A DNA stretch of 64,000 bases. Origin: Taenia hydatigena (taxonomy: Eukaryota > Platyhelminthes > Cestoda > Cyclophyllidea > Taeniidae). Under the pieces are notes generated by a model. The model was not told the DNA's origin and made no database searches. It worked only from the letters and a program-made list of their open reading frames with translations. The position numbers and the translations under genes are program-made. The stretch is from assembly GCA_036345935.2 (NCBI GenBank), contig JADWOT020001145.1, positions 62,001 to 126,000 on the forward strand, given 5' to 3'. Shown here in pieces: positions 51,834-64,000 of the stretch (within the stretch, counting starts at the first letter, position 1; the number at the start of each line of letters is the position of its first letter).

Positions 51834-53635
51834 CGTTACAGAAAACGGATGAACCCTCAAAACATGACTTTACAAACCCTCTTTACAACGGCTTCACCAC
51901 AGCTCAGATGTTCCATTGTTTTTTCATGAAAAGCTCGTTTGCATAAAATAAATGCAATTATCCACCAAGAACACTCCTACGTATGTTTCACTGCTACCAA
52001 CCTCACCCAATATGCTTATGGCACTTCACTTCAGCCAATTATGACAAACAAATAAGGAAAACGCGTTCAAGAGATGACATTAGGTCACTCTGCATTAATC
52101 AGCGCATCAAATGCATGCAACGTTGGTAAGAAGAGGGTGAACACTTACTGCACCTCCTACAAGGCAACAGAGTCACCAAGACCTCAGCTGCACTCACGGC
52201 CGAGAAAAGAGGCGAGGAAAGAATCCATCTCGTGACACCTGCAGTCCCACCAAGGACGCAACACCGCGAGCCTTCGCCTTCACCGCATTTCTCCGCCTCA
52301 TCCAAGGAGTGCTAAATTAATCACACCTTATCAAATTGTGCAGCAAGCTTTATGATGAAAGAGTGACAAGTCTTTTGACGCACCAACGACTGTACAGCGA
52401 AGGAGGGGCATTGATCATATCCTTTACAACTGAAAAATGGCGTGTAGTAGCATTTTTTGGAAGCGTATGAATCATATCCATATGCGGAAATCATTCCAGC
52501 TCATCACCTGCTGCTAAAGACATGTAATTTACCTAGGAAGATACCAAATTCCCGCATAAAAGGCATAAATAACATCACGAGCTGGGAATAAACCATCGAT
52601 TTATGATTCTAGCATTTTCGAGTCCAAGCCATTTCGCATCTCCTCTCACGTCCACGCTCAGACGATTCCTGGTGTTATGCCATCTCTCAGTGGAACGATG
52701 AATGACGTCACACCCAAACCGTCTTGCCACCTTCCCAATAATCATAATTCTATATCCATTCACCGAGGTCAGCTTGCAACTTTTCATTTGCACTTGTCGT
52801 TGCAGTCAGCAACTTCTTTATCGACTAGAGCAAAGGAAAGGAAGCTATGCAAACGCCATATGATAAGTGAACTCCCACAATGAACTACTAGAATGACTGC
52901 AACCAACAATTTTAGTTCAGCTGTGCTAGAGACGAAAACTTGGGGTGGAGCTTTGCACCACACAATCGCTGCATTATCCGTTTACAGTTTCCTCGAATCA
53001 ACTTTGTTGTTTCTTCAATGAATGCAACATAACCAAGACGGTTACCTCTAATTCGTCTCAATTAGTTCGAATGCTCTCAAGCGGCAAGTCCATCGATTTA
53101 ATACGCGATTCGTCGCCCACAAATGAAGTAGTGGTAACAAATAATAGTAAAATCAGACTCCTCACCTTTCATCATGACTTGCAAAAGACTTACAACAGCC
53201 AAAATTAGCAGACACCACCCTAAAGTGCGCTTAGGCATTTAATTAAGCAAGTTAATAGAATCTGAGCAAGTTCATCACAAGCATCACACGAACCACGATT
53301 TTAGCAAGCCTAAAAATTCGCTAGCCACACTTTCATGCCAACAATAAAGGGTTACCTATGCATACGCATAAAATAAGTTAAAAAATTTCAAATATGAATA
53401 CTCACACACCTGGACTCGTGGGCGCGAACCACGAACCACGCACGGCGACGAACACTCTCAGGTTATCTCTTCATACATACCGCTAGATACATAAGAAGGG
53501 TATTAGGTACGATGAAAGCAAATAGTTGTCGCAGGAATTCTAATCTGCCTTAGGTATCACAGTGAAAACACAACTTCTCTTATTTAACTAATAAGACTAA
53601 GCAAATGCAGTTTTGCAAGGCATTTGTAGGACACT
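51834..53635 (-). repeat. Right arm of second inverted repeat
   Basis: Reverse-complement partner of 46777-48328. The inner portion 51834-52433 is nearly identical (differences such as one Lys/Glu codon at about 52293). The outer portion, 52434 to about 53635, is clearly diverged with indels. It lacks the ankyrin pseudogene beyond the fading end near 53635. Confidence 0.9.
53058..53175 (-). other. Counterpart of the small open frame at 47264-47380
   Basis: Minus-strand frame with LILLLFVTTTSFVGDE and DLPLESIRT, ending at TGA (plus 53058-53060). See the left-arm partner. It differs at many residues but keeps the hydrophobic stretch and FVG and LPLES motifs. Confidence 0.22.
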
Positions 53636-53970
53636 CTAAACACAAGGTTACAATTTTAATGATATTTACGCCACAAACAAGGTCTCAGCGAGTCGTTCCT
53701 TAGGTTATTCTTTACTAACTAGCTACCTTTGTGCCAAGTTTGATTTTTCAGGTTTTTCACAACCCACGTTTGTTGGTGATATAATAGTGCAATGCTTACT
53801 TTTCTTTAAACGTACATCGTAAGCGAGGGCAGGAACACAATTTGAATCTCTCGGTTTTGACACAGGCGATTCTACAACATACTGGTAATACGCTATTGAT
53901 TAAACGCTTCGTCTAGGATGATTAAGACGTCACAGAGTAATGGACCTTCTCGTATTAGGCAGTAGTACTT

Positions 53971-54982
53971 TGTTTGTTTGTACTACCGGTTTTCGGTCAG
54001 GGTCATAGGGGTGGACATCTTGCCTGAGCTGCGTAGGCTAACCGCTGGGTCATGGCAGCTGTCTATTTCCACTCTGTCCGTTGAATATATATATTTCGCC
54101 CTAGTATTCTGCCTTCTCTTGGTGGCAGCGGAAAGCGGACCCAACTCTATAGGCTTTCTATCCCGATCTCTACCGCCTGCTGCACGTTGCATCGGTGTGA
54201 AGGAAGTGCATGTGCTACGGATGGGCCACGGATGACGCCCGCCTCTGGCATCTACTCCATCCCCGTGTTCTACAAGAAAGGTATTAACAACTGAAGTGAC
54301 ACTAGCCACGGACCACCTAAAAGTTTCGTTACGAAGATTATCCTTAATATACTTGCCTAAGGAGAACGGCTTGCTAACACCCCCTATGGACATACTGATG
54401 TTCGGCAGAACCACTTATTCTGGATTTTGTTTCCGGGCCAAACGAAACTCAAAGTCTAATGCACTGCCAAGAGGGTTCATTGACATTGGTGTCAAGCATC
54501 GCCTCAATCGCGTCGAATGTTGGCGACTGGCATGGTTAGCTCGTTGGTGTTTCTTGCAGCACTGAGTACGTTGTGATGGCTGATGCTGGAGGTGTACCAA
54601 GTGGCGCGTCGGGGACGACGGTTTTCGGTCAGGGTCATAGGGGTGGCCATCTTGCCCTAACTGCGTAGGCTGGCCGCTGGGCCATGGCAGTGGCCTATTT
54701 CCCTCTGTCCGTTGAATATATATATATACATATATTGTAGCGTCCCGAGGCTCCCTTGAAGGCAAAAGAAGGCGGAATGCTGGCGTAGAATATATATATT
54801 CACCGGACAGAGGGAAAAAGGCTGCTGGCATGGCCTGGAGGCCAGCCCACGCAGCTAGGGCAATACGGCCACCTCTGTGACCTTGACAGAAACCGGTAGT
54901 TCTAACAAACAAAGTACTACATATATATTCCACCCTAGTATTCTGCCTTCTCTTGCCTTCAAGGGGGCCTCGGGACGCTACA
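53971..54982 (+). mobile_element. Nested LTR-like (TRIM-like) element cluster
   Basis: Starts TGTTTGTTTGTACTACCGG and ends GGGACGCTACA, so it has TG...CA ends. Inside are a 5' partial unit (53971 to about 54110), a direct partial unit (54625 to about 54735), a complete unit in reverse orientation (54736-54911) and a 3' partial direct unit (to 54982). Shared landmarks are ACTACCGGTTT, GGTCA, GGTGGCC, GGGC(T/C)ATG, CTCTGTCCG(T/G)TGAATATATATA, TTCTGCCTTCTCTTG and CCTCGGGACGCTACA. No protein-coding region is present. Short LTR-like ends without coding capacity fit terminal-repeat retrotransposons in miniature, known in taeniids. That class is an inference. No target duplication found at the outer ends. 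Confidence 0.55.
54736..54911 (-). mobile_element. Complete 176-bp LTR-like unit, reverse orientation
   Basis: On the minus strand it reads TGTTTGTTAGAACTACCGG at the start and GGGACGCTACA at the end, with an internal TATATATAT that could act as a TATA box. It sits inside sequence of its own family. The same length as the old copy at 29486-29662 supports these as the true ends. Confidence 0.6.
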
Positions 54983-57900
54983 AGGCATAGACAGAGGATC
55001 TGTGTAGGAGGTTCTCTCTCTTACCTCTTTCCACCCTTACTATTAAACGGCTGAATACGCTTAAACTTTTCCATTGAATGCAAGAGAGTAGAGAAAGATA
55101 CTGTAGAAGAGTTCAAGGGAGAGGGACCACGCTGCTTCGCGATCAGGTTCAAATTGTTCCTTCGCCTCTGGCCTACAAAGCACTTTTGGAGAAGATAAGC
55201 ATTACATCTGTGCACTGTTAGCATGAATTACTGAGGTATTGGCTCTGGAAAATGGAGGACTCGGCTAGTTGTCCATAGTTGGACCAAACGCTATGCTACT
55301 ACTGATTAGCATGGTAATGGGAATATTCAGCCCAAAAATTTGCACTTTTGTTGGCTGTTCAGCTCGCAGTCTCGTCTACGGTCACTTGGAAGATCACCGT
55401 ACCTTCGTCGGGTGGCCTAGCTTCTTGGCTACGCTACAAGCACAAATTCTTTCTACGTGATGAATATAGTTGTTCTGCTCAAGTGGCATGCCTATTTTAT
55501 CCTCGAGTAAGTCGCAAAGTTCTACAGTTACCTTTGTTGAATTCGTGCATTATGTGATTACGTATAAATCGTACACATCGACGCCTAGATAAGGCTGGGG
55601 GCACAACCATACGCATTTTTTGTCGCTAACGGTTGATGACATGGTTCATTAGACGCTTTCGTGGACTGGAAGTTGCACGAAACAAGTGTTAGGGAATACA
55701 AAGTTCATAAGTAAAGGAAACGCATTTGTGCAGAATAATAAATGCACAAATTGTCTGCAGTTTGTTGATCCATCTACAATTGGGGTCAGCTGTAGCACTG
55801 AGAAGGGCCACAAGGGCATAAAATAGGAAATTGTCGGTAGAAGGATGCTTTCCAATCACCCAATAAAGGCGGTGTAACCAAAGCTCTACTTACTCTCCTC
55901 AAGGTGGGTAGGCAATTCAACCAAGTGACTGGCATTGTCATGGGTTCGAGGAAGAGTGCTCGTGAAATCGAAGTTTGCCATGGGTCCCTTGATCTTGTCA
56001 AGTGTCAGACTGGCTTCTGCTGGCTCATCTGATTTAGGTGGCATTACGTATGCCAAGGGTGCAATGGAGACTGCGATGTACTAGCGACATCTCCCTGTCG
56101 TATGCAGCCTCAAGAAGCAAGGAATCATGTTGATCACCCAAGAAGTCATTTGAGGTGGCTTGAGATGTTAGTAGGTTGGAGGGGATAAGGATGCTCAGTG
56201 CACAAGATGCTACTTCGGCTCAATCAGCACTACCTAAATCAAAAAGAATGGCGTATTAGTTCGTCCCTTTTCAGGTCTTTGACTAAATGGACTTTGACGC
56301 CACACTTGCTACTAAGGAGCAGGTGAGATATAGAGCGTGGTGATCAGGGGAACGACGAAGGCACAGATTTTATGCTGAATGCATACATTATCGGTGGTAG
56401 CCTATGTCGCTCTGTGGACTTGTTGCAAATTATTAAGCTTTGATATTTTCATAGGTACTAAGCAGAGTCTAGCACATTTTAAAAAATACCAGTTTGTAGT
56501 CTTGTGATCATTGCTCTTTAAATTTTATAAAAAAGCTTTCTAGTTGCTTTATTGTGGTTCACTATTTTGTACATGCGTATAAATGCATGTATGCAAGTAT
56601 GTTAGTATTGCTGTGTTTTTGGCGGTGCGTTTGTTGTATTTAAAAGTCAGAAATAGAATACAGGTCGAATTTAGAGGCTAGTTTTGCTTTATAATGACGA
56701 AAATTAATCGCATTTATTTGTTATGCTGAATCGCGGTTGCGCGGTTGATTCTAATCTTCGTTTTCGTGTGAAGTGTTTGGTGTTCGCAAGTGTGCTTGAA
56801 TTATAGCTGAGAGGCTTCATTTGTTTAGAAAGCAGAAACTTCAGTAATTATTGGGACTCACTCGGTACGCATGTTGATCTTCATATTTTACTTGACAGGA
56901 ATGTGTATCTCTGATGGAGCATTATCAGCTGGGCGTGAAAATGTTAACTAGCAACACTGAGTGCGAATCTCGCCGTCGCTATTATTCATTGCATTTCCTA
57001 GGTAAGGTTAGGTTGTAGTTCATTGGTCGCTACGCTTTGTGCAGTGATAAACCCGATGTGCGCTATTTTGTGCAGCGCGTTCTTATCACCTCTTCGTAGG
57101 TCCTTTCGTATTTATGTATGGTAGTAGGTGCGTTATTTTTATGCCTATATTGTCTGCTTTGGCGGAGAATATATGGAGTTTGCGGGGCACTTTGCAACTT
57201 GGTCGTTTCTTGACCTCGAGACCACAGTCGTGTGTTGATAGTATCTTTGTGAAACTTGTTTTGTGGGTGCAGCTCTGACATGAGTTAGTGTTTGAGGCTG
57301 ATTGAGGAGCAGGAGGATGGTTGCTGAGAGACCTGTAACTCTTCACTGGGCACTTTCGCATCGGTACACAGACGTTGCCTTGTAGCGGCCTTAAATGTTT
57401 GGTTTTTAAGATATTATATTTGCTTGTATGTGTTGATGTGGCGGGTCATCGGACGTTTGTGTATCGGCTTTCCCACCTTTTTTCCTTCTGTACATTTCGG
57501 ATACTACGAATTTACAGTAGTGATGAAGTTACATGTGATGATCGTGTGGAACGATATGCAATGTGGGATGTTTAAGTCATTTGTGGGGGCGTCTCCTTTG
57601 ACCTGCGATGCGGATCTTGCCATGGATGATGTTGTTGCGTTTAATGGCATAGCGATGGGTGTTAGCTCTTTTGGTTCAAGCATTGGATAATTGCATGGTC
57701 AGCAGGTAAACAGACGAGATGGATGTGAGGTTAGTGTTGAACTGGTAGGCAGGCTTATTGTCGCGTTGAGAAAGGCCGGTGAGTCGGGGTAAAAATGGGC
57801 GGGAGCGCTGCAGAGCTGTTTTGAAATCTACTCTGCACCCTTTTCTCGAACTCTGACATGTTTGCATTTTGAAGTGTGTGCTTTTTATCTTTGTATTTAC

Positions 57901-60900
57901 TGACTTTTTCACTGTACGCGTATGTATTTTATGTTACTTCTCAGTTTATGTATTTGGAATGCATCAAGTTGACTTGTTCATAGTTGTGTGCACGTTATGA
58001 ACAAGTCGAAACGCATACAAATTTTTTGATTGAATGAACATGAGGAACTGAATTCGGATAAGTTTTTGTTATCTAGCAACGGCACTTTTCATCGCATTAT
58101 CGTTTGGCTGAACAATTTTGAAGGAGAGCAGTTGAAGCTGTCCTGGCGTTTGGTTGGATGGTGGATTATATCAACAATTACTTGGTTTTACGCGGTGCTA
58201 GAGTCGTTGCGAGCTCAAAGTACGACAAGAGTGATTTTTTGCCATGGAACATTATGAGATAAGCAGTGAACATTGCAAGGTGCTAATTTTGGGCGCAAAG
58301 CTTGTTAGCGTAGTGTTTTTGATTTGACTAGTCAGCCTTTTAAAGGTGGTGGATGGCGATGAAGATGGGCAGCTCTATTGACCAGCAATCGTTCTGCAGC
58401 CGCCACCGCCCGCATAGTTGGTTATGGGTCGCTTTTCAACGTCATCACAGACTCATCCGGCTGCCAACAACATGCATCATTGCTGACGGTGGAATTGGAG
58501 AAGGAGAATGTGGCTATGGAAGTCAGCCCATGGGAGTCCACTGAGACGGCACTATGCGCCCTTGAACTCGTCGTCGTCGTCGTCGACAGTTGTGATGTTG
58601 CAATCATTCGACCAATCGATCCTGCTGAAGGTTTCTCTGCTCGTTGCTGAACATTCACTTGCGCAGGACATAAGTAGCGTGACTTTGTGTTCGGAGGAGT
58701 TATGAAAGACTGGATGCAGTGTTTTGGTGCTAAGCAGTAGTCTGGTGAGTACTTTCCTGTACGACGAAATGTTGTATAAATTAAGTCTAATGTTATCATT
58801 GGTCTACAATTATTAGTTTTGCTTGTTTATTTTTTAAAATAAGATGTTCACGCTCTGTCGCTTTTGATAATAATGTGGTGTGAGGTGAAGCTAATACGAG
58901 ATAGTTGTGGAGCAATCGGAAGTGTGGTTAGTGTGAGCTGTATGTGCTTGAAAGTGGTTTGGCTAATGCTAAAGAAATTCGACATAAGTTGTTGAGAAGT
59001 TTCTGTGCATGCATAACTCACGCAAGGAGGCGTTTTCATTGACGGCTACAGGTGTGTGTTGCAGTGAGTGGGGTGACACATTGCCAAAGTGCGATTAATT
59101 GGTAGGAGAAACGGTAAATGTCCGTTGACTTGATGTCCTAATTGTTTATGTAGAATCTAACATATGCAGTTGATTCCCTTATCAAAATGTGTGGGTGTGG
59201 GCGTGTGTGTTGTTTAACGACCATATCTGTCGGTTAATGGCACTGAGGAGTGTTGATGCTGCCTAACGCAATTAGTTAAGTTTGTCGACGTATAGCTGCC
59301 ATGTGGGACTAGGTTTGAGACCGATATTCACAACAGGTCTTAGTTGTTCTGTTAATATCATGGGCTTGAGTTTGTATCGTTGACAGGATTTGGAATTTTG
59401 CTTGTAGGCATGGTGGTCGGTGGATCCCCATCATTCCCTACGTAATGCGCCTGGGCCATAGGAGGTGAGGAGGAGACTGCAGATGCGGCACAATTAGCAA
59501 GGAGAGCACGGAGGATGGTGCTGGCGGCGGAGAGAGGGACTGTGCAATGCTTCAGTGGCTTGTTAAATGACAGGTGTTGGTGATGGAGCCACACACTTCC
59601 CTTTTATGTTTTACCTTCGTCGAGTGGGTCGTCGATATGCGGAATAGATGTGTATTCTGCCCAATCGTTGTGTCTTATTTGGTGTTCTTGGGGTGAGGGA
59701 AGGCTGAAGGCGCTGCAGTAGGTATGTGTACAGTAATGATGGAGATGTTTTGTTACGACTTAAAGCACAGTTGACTATAGCTCATTTGTGTGACTCTGTG
59801 ACAGATGCAGAACATTTCGTTTTATTGGGCTTTCAAATATTCTTTATTTTTTTGGGTTGCAGTTGATTGTTGGCACTGATGACAAGTGCATTTGTGACAT
59901 GCTGCCTTGTAGCCTTGAGAATGGATTTTAAATGTGCGAAAGCTGTGACAGCGTCATCTATTAAAACGTGTTGGTTATAAGAGAAAAACACTCACGAGTC
60001 AACCGTGCCAACCACTGACTTTCCATGCAAGTGGGGAAGGAGGGAGGGAAAGAGGGTGCTGCCACGTTCATTGACGGGTGGGCTGAAGAAGAGCATTAGG
60101 CAATCAACCGAACAACAGAACAGCTCAAAAGAAAGTAAAGGAGCAAGGAGATGAATATATCATTAAATTAATCAGTAACTCGGTCAGTCAGTCAATCAAT
60201 CAATCACACACGGTAGGCGATGCAGTCGAAACATTAGTGGATGGGTCAATTAGAGAATTAAGAGAATTGGACAATTTATGAGGTTCCTATATTAAATTAC
60301 CTGCAAAATTTGCAGAGACGTTCGAAGCTCATTATGGAAGAGTTCATACCTATCGACATAATGGATGTCATCTTAACAGTCATTCAAGGGCTCTTTAAGC
60401 AAATTGAGGCTCCCGCAAGCAGCGGCGCGGCATCCACATTCACAATTCCCTCTCCTGCGGCGAATTCGACTCCAACGCTGACCATCCTCAAAAAAATCAA
60501 GCTCCTGTCAAGTAACACCTTGGAGTGCACGCTTTAGGTCAGACCAGCATCCCCTGAAGTAGCTAGTGGTCAGAGGCCCACTACCAACTGCTTCGGATGA
60601 GTGTGACGGCCCCAACTCCTTGCGCCGCTGTCCTTTCTAAACACGAAACCCCACTCGCCCTAATTAAGATTGTTATAGCAGTGTTTTTAACAGATTGTCG
60701 CTCTATCAACAACGAGTTTTGTAAAATGAGGCCTCATTTGTTAAATACGGTCGAAAATGCTTCTAGTGTCTTACTTTTCCTCTTGTTAACGAAGCTACAG
60801 ATCCTGAGTTCTAAAAAAAGTTTGTTTTCTTTCAAGGGAATATTTTTATAAGCATGTAGGCATTGCAGAACAGCGCTAAAGGCGAATCTCGCCTTTGCCA

Positions 60901-62588
60901 TTGCTTTGAATTTTTTGGATGGCTGGTTTACACCCTTCCATCTCCAGATTGAACTTGACGTGCGCGGATTCGAGTAAACACTCGTTACGACATTTCTGGC
61001 TAGAAATGAATAGCCTGGTGCCTCAGCCGATCCGTCTGCGAAATTTTGATGGACTGAATGCAAGTCGCGCAACCTTCTGCACAATCACTTTCGTACACGA
61101 TCAAGCGGCTTTGGTGTCTGTTTCAAGGAGAGGTGAAATTCATTAGCGTCACTGCGAGAACTCTGCTGAGACATCCAGAATTGTTTGATGAGGGTGAAGA
61201 TGATGGCGTGAGGTTCATTTTACACCCGCATAATACCAACTTGTCCATAACTCCGTTGAGTTGGTTTGTAGACTCTTGCATCTAGATGGAATATCTTTAC
61301 ACTAGTGCAACGGGTCTTTTCATTTGGTTGTGAAGGCTGGCACCAAACATGAATGTCAATTCGCATACGATGTGCATGTTATTGTCCATGAGACACATTA
61401 GGATTGGAACTTTACCTAATAGAAATGTTACACTCTGTCTAGAGCATGGTTGAGCACAAAGCTGACTTAATAGAATGGATGTGGGTGCGTTTGGGGCATT
61501 TTCAGTTCTTTGCTGTTGGGTTGTTAAAGAAGATATGTGTAGGAGGAGGGTGGGCATTGAGAGGCGCACAGATGGAATGTGCAACGCGAAGGAGACAGAA
61601 GAATGAACTAGTAAGTTTGTTTGCAATCTGACACAAAGATGAACAAATTGAACCATGGGTGCGATGCATTTGATGGTGGCGATGGTTGAGTGTGGAAGCA
61701 GACTTCTGACAGGTAGCCATTTTAATGGCTGTATGTGTGGTCAAAAGTGTGCGCTCGGTGCTATCGTTCAACAAAAGCGTAAAATTTTGCATGCTATCAG
61801 CGTTGGATCCGAAGTCGCCGCAGAACATGGAGTTGCTTCCTAGCGTGCCATCGCGTTAGTGATATGATGGCCATTGATGCATAAGGCGTTAAATATTTGC
61901 GTTGAAGTGCATCGCGGGCGCATCAATTCCCGTGTACTAGTGATCAGGAGCGAGGTTAGTTCTGTCTGCTGCCCAACCTTCTGTGGTACTCAAATAAGGA
62001 TGTTGTTCAAAAATTGGTCGTTGCTTTCTTTCTGAGGAAAACGTGACGATATATCGTTTGCTGGAAGATTTGTCCATTTCCAAATTGCTTAGTTCTTGAT
62101 GCATTTGCTCGCCTTTCATGTGCTTCAATAGCCACATTTCAACTAGCGGCAAATGACTTTTGTGATGTGCTCATTTACTTGTGCGAGAGTGCAGGTAGCC
62201 ATTTGTTGACATTGGCTTCTTAGTCAACTAAATGGCATTCGATGGTGGTGGTGGTGAAAGTTGGCTTAGCAATAGAGAGTAGGATGGTTACATCAATATC
62301 TGAATGCAAAATAGCGCAGCATATTATGGAATAATGTAAGGAAGTGTGTAGTGGCAGTCTACCTTAGCTCAGCTTAATGAAACGTAGAGTAGTATGGAAT
62401 GGTGAAAACATGGAGGAAGAACCCGCCCTCACCACCTAGCAAGGACGTCATTGACATAAGCCATAAGCCCTTTTCCTCAGTAAACAACCAGCGTGCCAAC
62501 TGCTGCTTCACTGCCTAATAAGGTCAACGGACGAATAAGCTTTAATATCCCCCGTCCATCTGTCAGTACTTCACTAGCACCCACTACA
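54983..62588. other. G+T-rich stretch with no recognised gene
   Basis: From about 56.5 to 62.4 kb the plus strand is visibly rich in G and T. Open frames (for example 58378-58650, 60310-60537, 60919-61285 and minus 61297-61656) overlap on both strands and show no domain I can name. Neighbouring frames at 60310-61285 have protein-like composition and could be degraded exons. No tRNA or mobile-element protein found. Confidence 0.35.
60183..60206 (+). repeat. GTCA/ATCA microsatellite
   Basis: GTCAGTCAGTCAATCAATCAATCA, a short four-base repeat that changes register partway. Confidence 0.85.
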
Positions 62589-62738
62589 ACTTTTCAGTAG
62601 CACACTCGAAGAGGCTAAAGATAGTTTTCCTATCCATGTGATTGGCACTGGATATCGGATTTGATGAAAATGGAATGACGCACGCAAATTAAATAATGAG
62701 GAGGGGGAGGAGGATGGAAAAGTTGGCACGAGAGGAGG
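62589..62738 (+). repeat. Recently copied tail block of dispersed repeat
   Basis: 150 bp matching 50513-50662 with about five differences and no indels, while the body next to it is only about 75% similar to copy A. A third, much more diverged tail lies at about 63800-63990. Confidence 0.85.
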
Positions 62739-62739
62739 T

Positions 62740-64000
62740 AAATAAAGGAGAAGTGGAAGTAGGAGGTGGAATAGAGGCGAAGTGGTGTAGAACAATCTAG
62801 AGAGATGGAAAGATTTTCCCGTGTCATTAAATTGGGAAATAAAGGCAAGGAAATGAAATACAGGAAGTACCCATTACTCTGTTTTGGTTGTGCTAAAGGC
62901 ATCAAGCACAAACAATGGAGCATAATGCAAGGCGCAACACTCGGGAGACAAAAGATGCTCTCACCGAAAGGCGCGTTGCAGTAAGACGTGGAAAAGGGGA
63001 AGTAGAGAAGAAGGCTCCTACCCCTCCATTCTGAAGACATCGTTAGGCCTACTTATAGCCCGCGTGCCCTGATTTCCGGTGTCTGCAAAAACGAAAGGAA
63101 GAAAAGACAGCATTTTACATGGCATGGAGTTGTGTTAATTCGATTAAGAGGGTCAAATTAGAGTGCTATTAAGGTTGACATCAATGGTAACGCATAAAGC
63201 GCCTCTGAGGGTGAGGTATGCATGATGGATGTGGTAGTCCTGTCCATCCTCTCCTTCCGTATGTTATGCAAGCCTGTCATAACCCAGCCGACGTGACTAA
63301 TCTAGTCCGTCCCGATCCAGTGCAATCTAGTCAGATCGAGTCAAGCTGTGTTACAGTGTTTCCGCATGTAAGAGACATGAAAAGTAAGCGCGGCGCAGCA
63401 AGCGTAGTGCAGAGTAGGAAATGTAAAAACATCGGCGACTTACCCCCAGAGATGATTGAGATAACGGCAATAAGTTTATTTTGTGGGCACCTAGGCCTAC
63501 ACTTGGCAGAATTAATGCGTTGCACTGCAAAGCAGTGATTACACATCTGAAGGAGGCAAGGAAATGATTAAGATAGAGACAAAGATTTGAGAGTATAAGG
63601 ACACAGAACAAGCCAGGTTGGGAAAGGGGAAAGAAGGATTGGAAATGGACACCATATGATAACTCTGCAAGGTGCTATAGTGCAGCATTCTTCATTTCTT
63701 TCTTTCTCTCATCTATTCCTAACCTGGTCCCCTTATTTGCTGGTCTAGTCATCTGACTGCGTAAAGCATGCGGTGGTTGACTCAATGAAAGGAATTCAGT
63801 CTTTTTCAAACTACACACTAGAAGGGGTTAGTCATAGCTTTCCTTTTTCGTTTGACATACCCTGAGTACCAGATTTGATATTATTGAAGTTACGCACGCA
63901 AATGAAGGAGGAGAAGAAGATAGGACAGGGATACAAGAGGAGAGGCGGAGGGACTGGTTGCACAAATACCCCTAATTTCCACGGTATCCATCCGCTTTTG
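62740..64000 (+). repeat. Dispersed GA-rich repeat, copy B (continues past window)
   Basis: Collinear with copy A (49070-50700), including the closing tail near 63800-63990 and TACCCCTAAT at 63967 (against 50696). The same order in both copies shows that one unit is a body plus a tail; the tail at 62589 belongs to a preceding, otherwise missing unit or was converted. Confidence 0.75.

Noticed and set aside
58353..58799. Overlapping open frames on both strands (90 and 125 codons)
   Set aside because: Mutually antisense, without recognisable domains or splice sites; the GTC-GTC-GTC run near 58570 inflates both.

Overview
The window is eukaryotic. It is gene-poor, AT-leaning DNA with short open frames, GT-AG exon borders, decayed pseudogenes, several repeat families, and no operons or ribosome-binding sites. 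The one intact-looking gene has the architecture of the taeniid tapeworm host-protective antigens (EG95/TSOL18/45W family): signal-peptide exon, one fibronectin type III exon with phase 1 at both ends, and a short last exon. Short TG...CA LTR-like units also fit cestode TRIM elements. A cestode flatworm is therefore the best guess, by inference and with moderate confidence.

Layout. From 1 to 3.9 kb there are two decayed genes: an unidentified frameshifted one at 481-862 and a histone H2B copy at 1453-1740. From 3.9 to 23.8 kb lies a giant inverted repeat with two 8,534-bp arms. They match base for base with no net length change at every point checked (paired coordinates always sum to 27,675) and flank a 2,816-bp loop that carries the EG95-like gene. 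Each arm holds a smaller, older inverted repeat. A short coding-like fragment begins just outside the right breakpoint. From 24 to 41 kb there is little: a tRNA-Arg(CCT)-like sequence, one old LTR-like unit, and a tandem array of 61-64 bp units. From 41 to 43 kb there are two weak candidate exon sets.

From 43.8 to 45.9 kb are broken remains of an endogenous parvovirus: replication-protein helicase pieces from two copies with a probable capsid piece between them. From 46.1 to 46.9 kb is an ankyrin-repeat pseudogene resembling the MASK/ANKHD1 repeats. From 46.8 to 53.6 kb is a second inverted repeat. Its outer parts are roughly 75-80% alike, while its inner 600 bp are about 98% alike, which suggests gene conversion. 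Its loop holds one copy of a GA-rich dispersed repeat that recurs at 62.6-64.0 kb. From 54.0 to 55.0 kb is a nest of LTR-like units. The 55-62.5 kb stretch is G+T-rich on the plus strand, with no recognisable gene.

No pathway can be reconstructed. The unifying theme is inverted duplication and conversion around a fast-evolving surface or secreted antigen gene, in a region that also collects mobile and viral debris.
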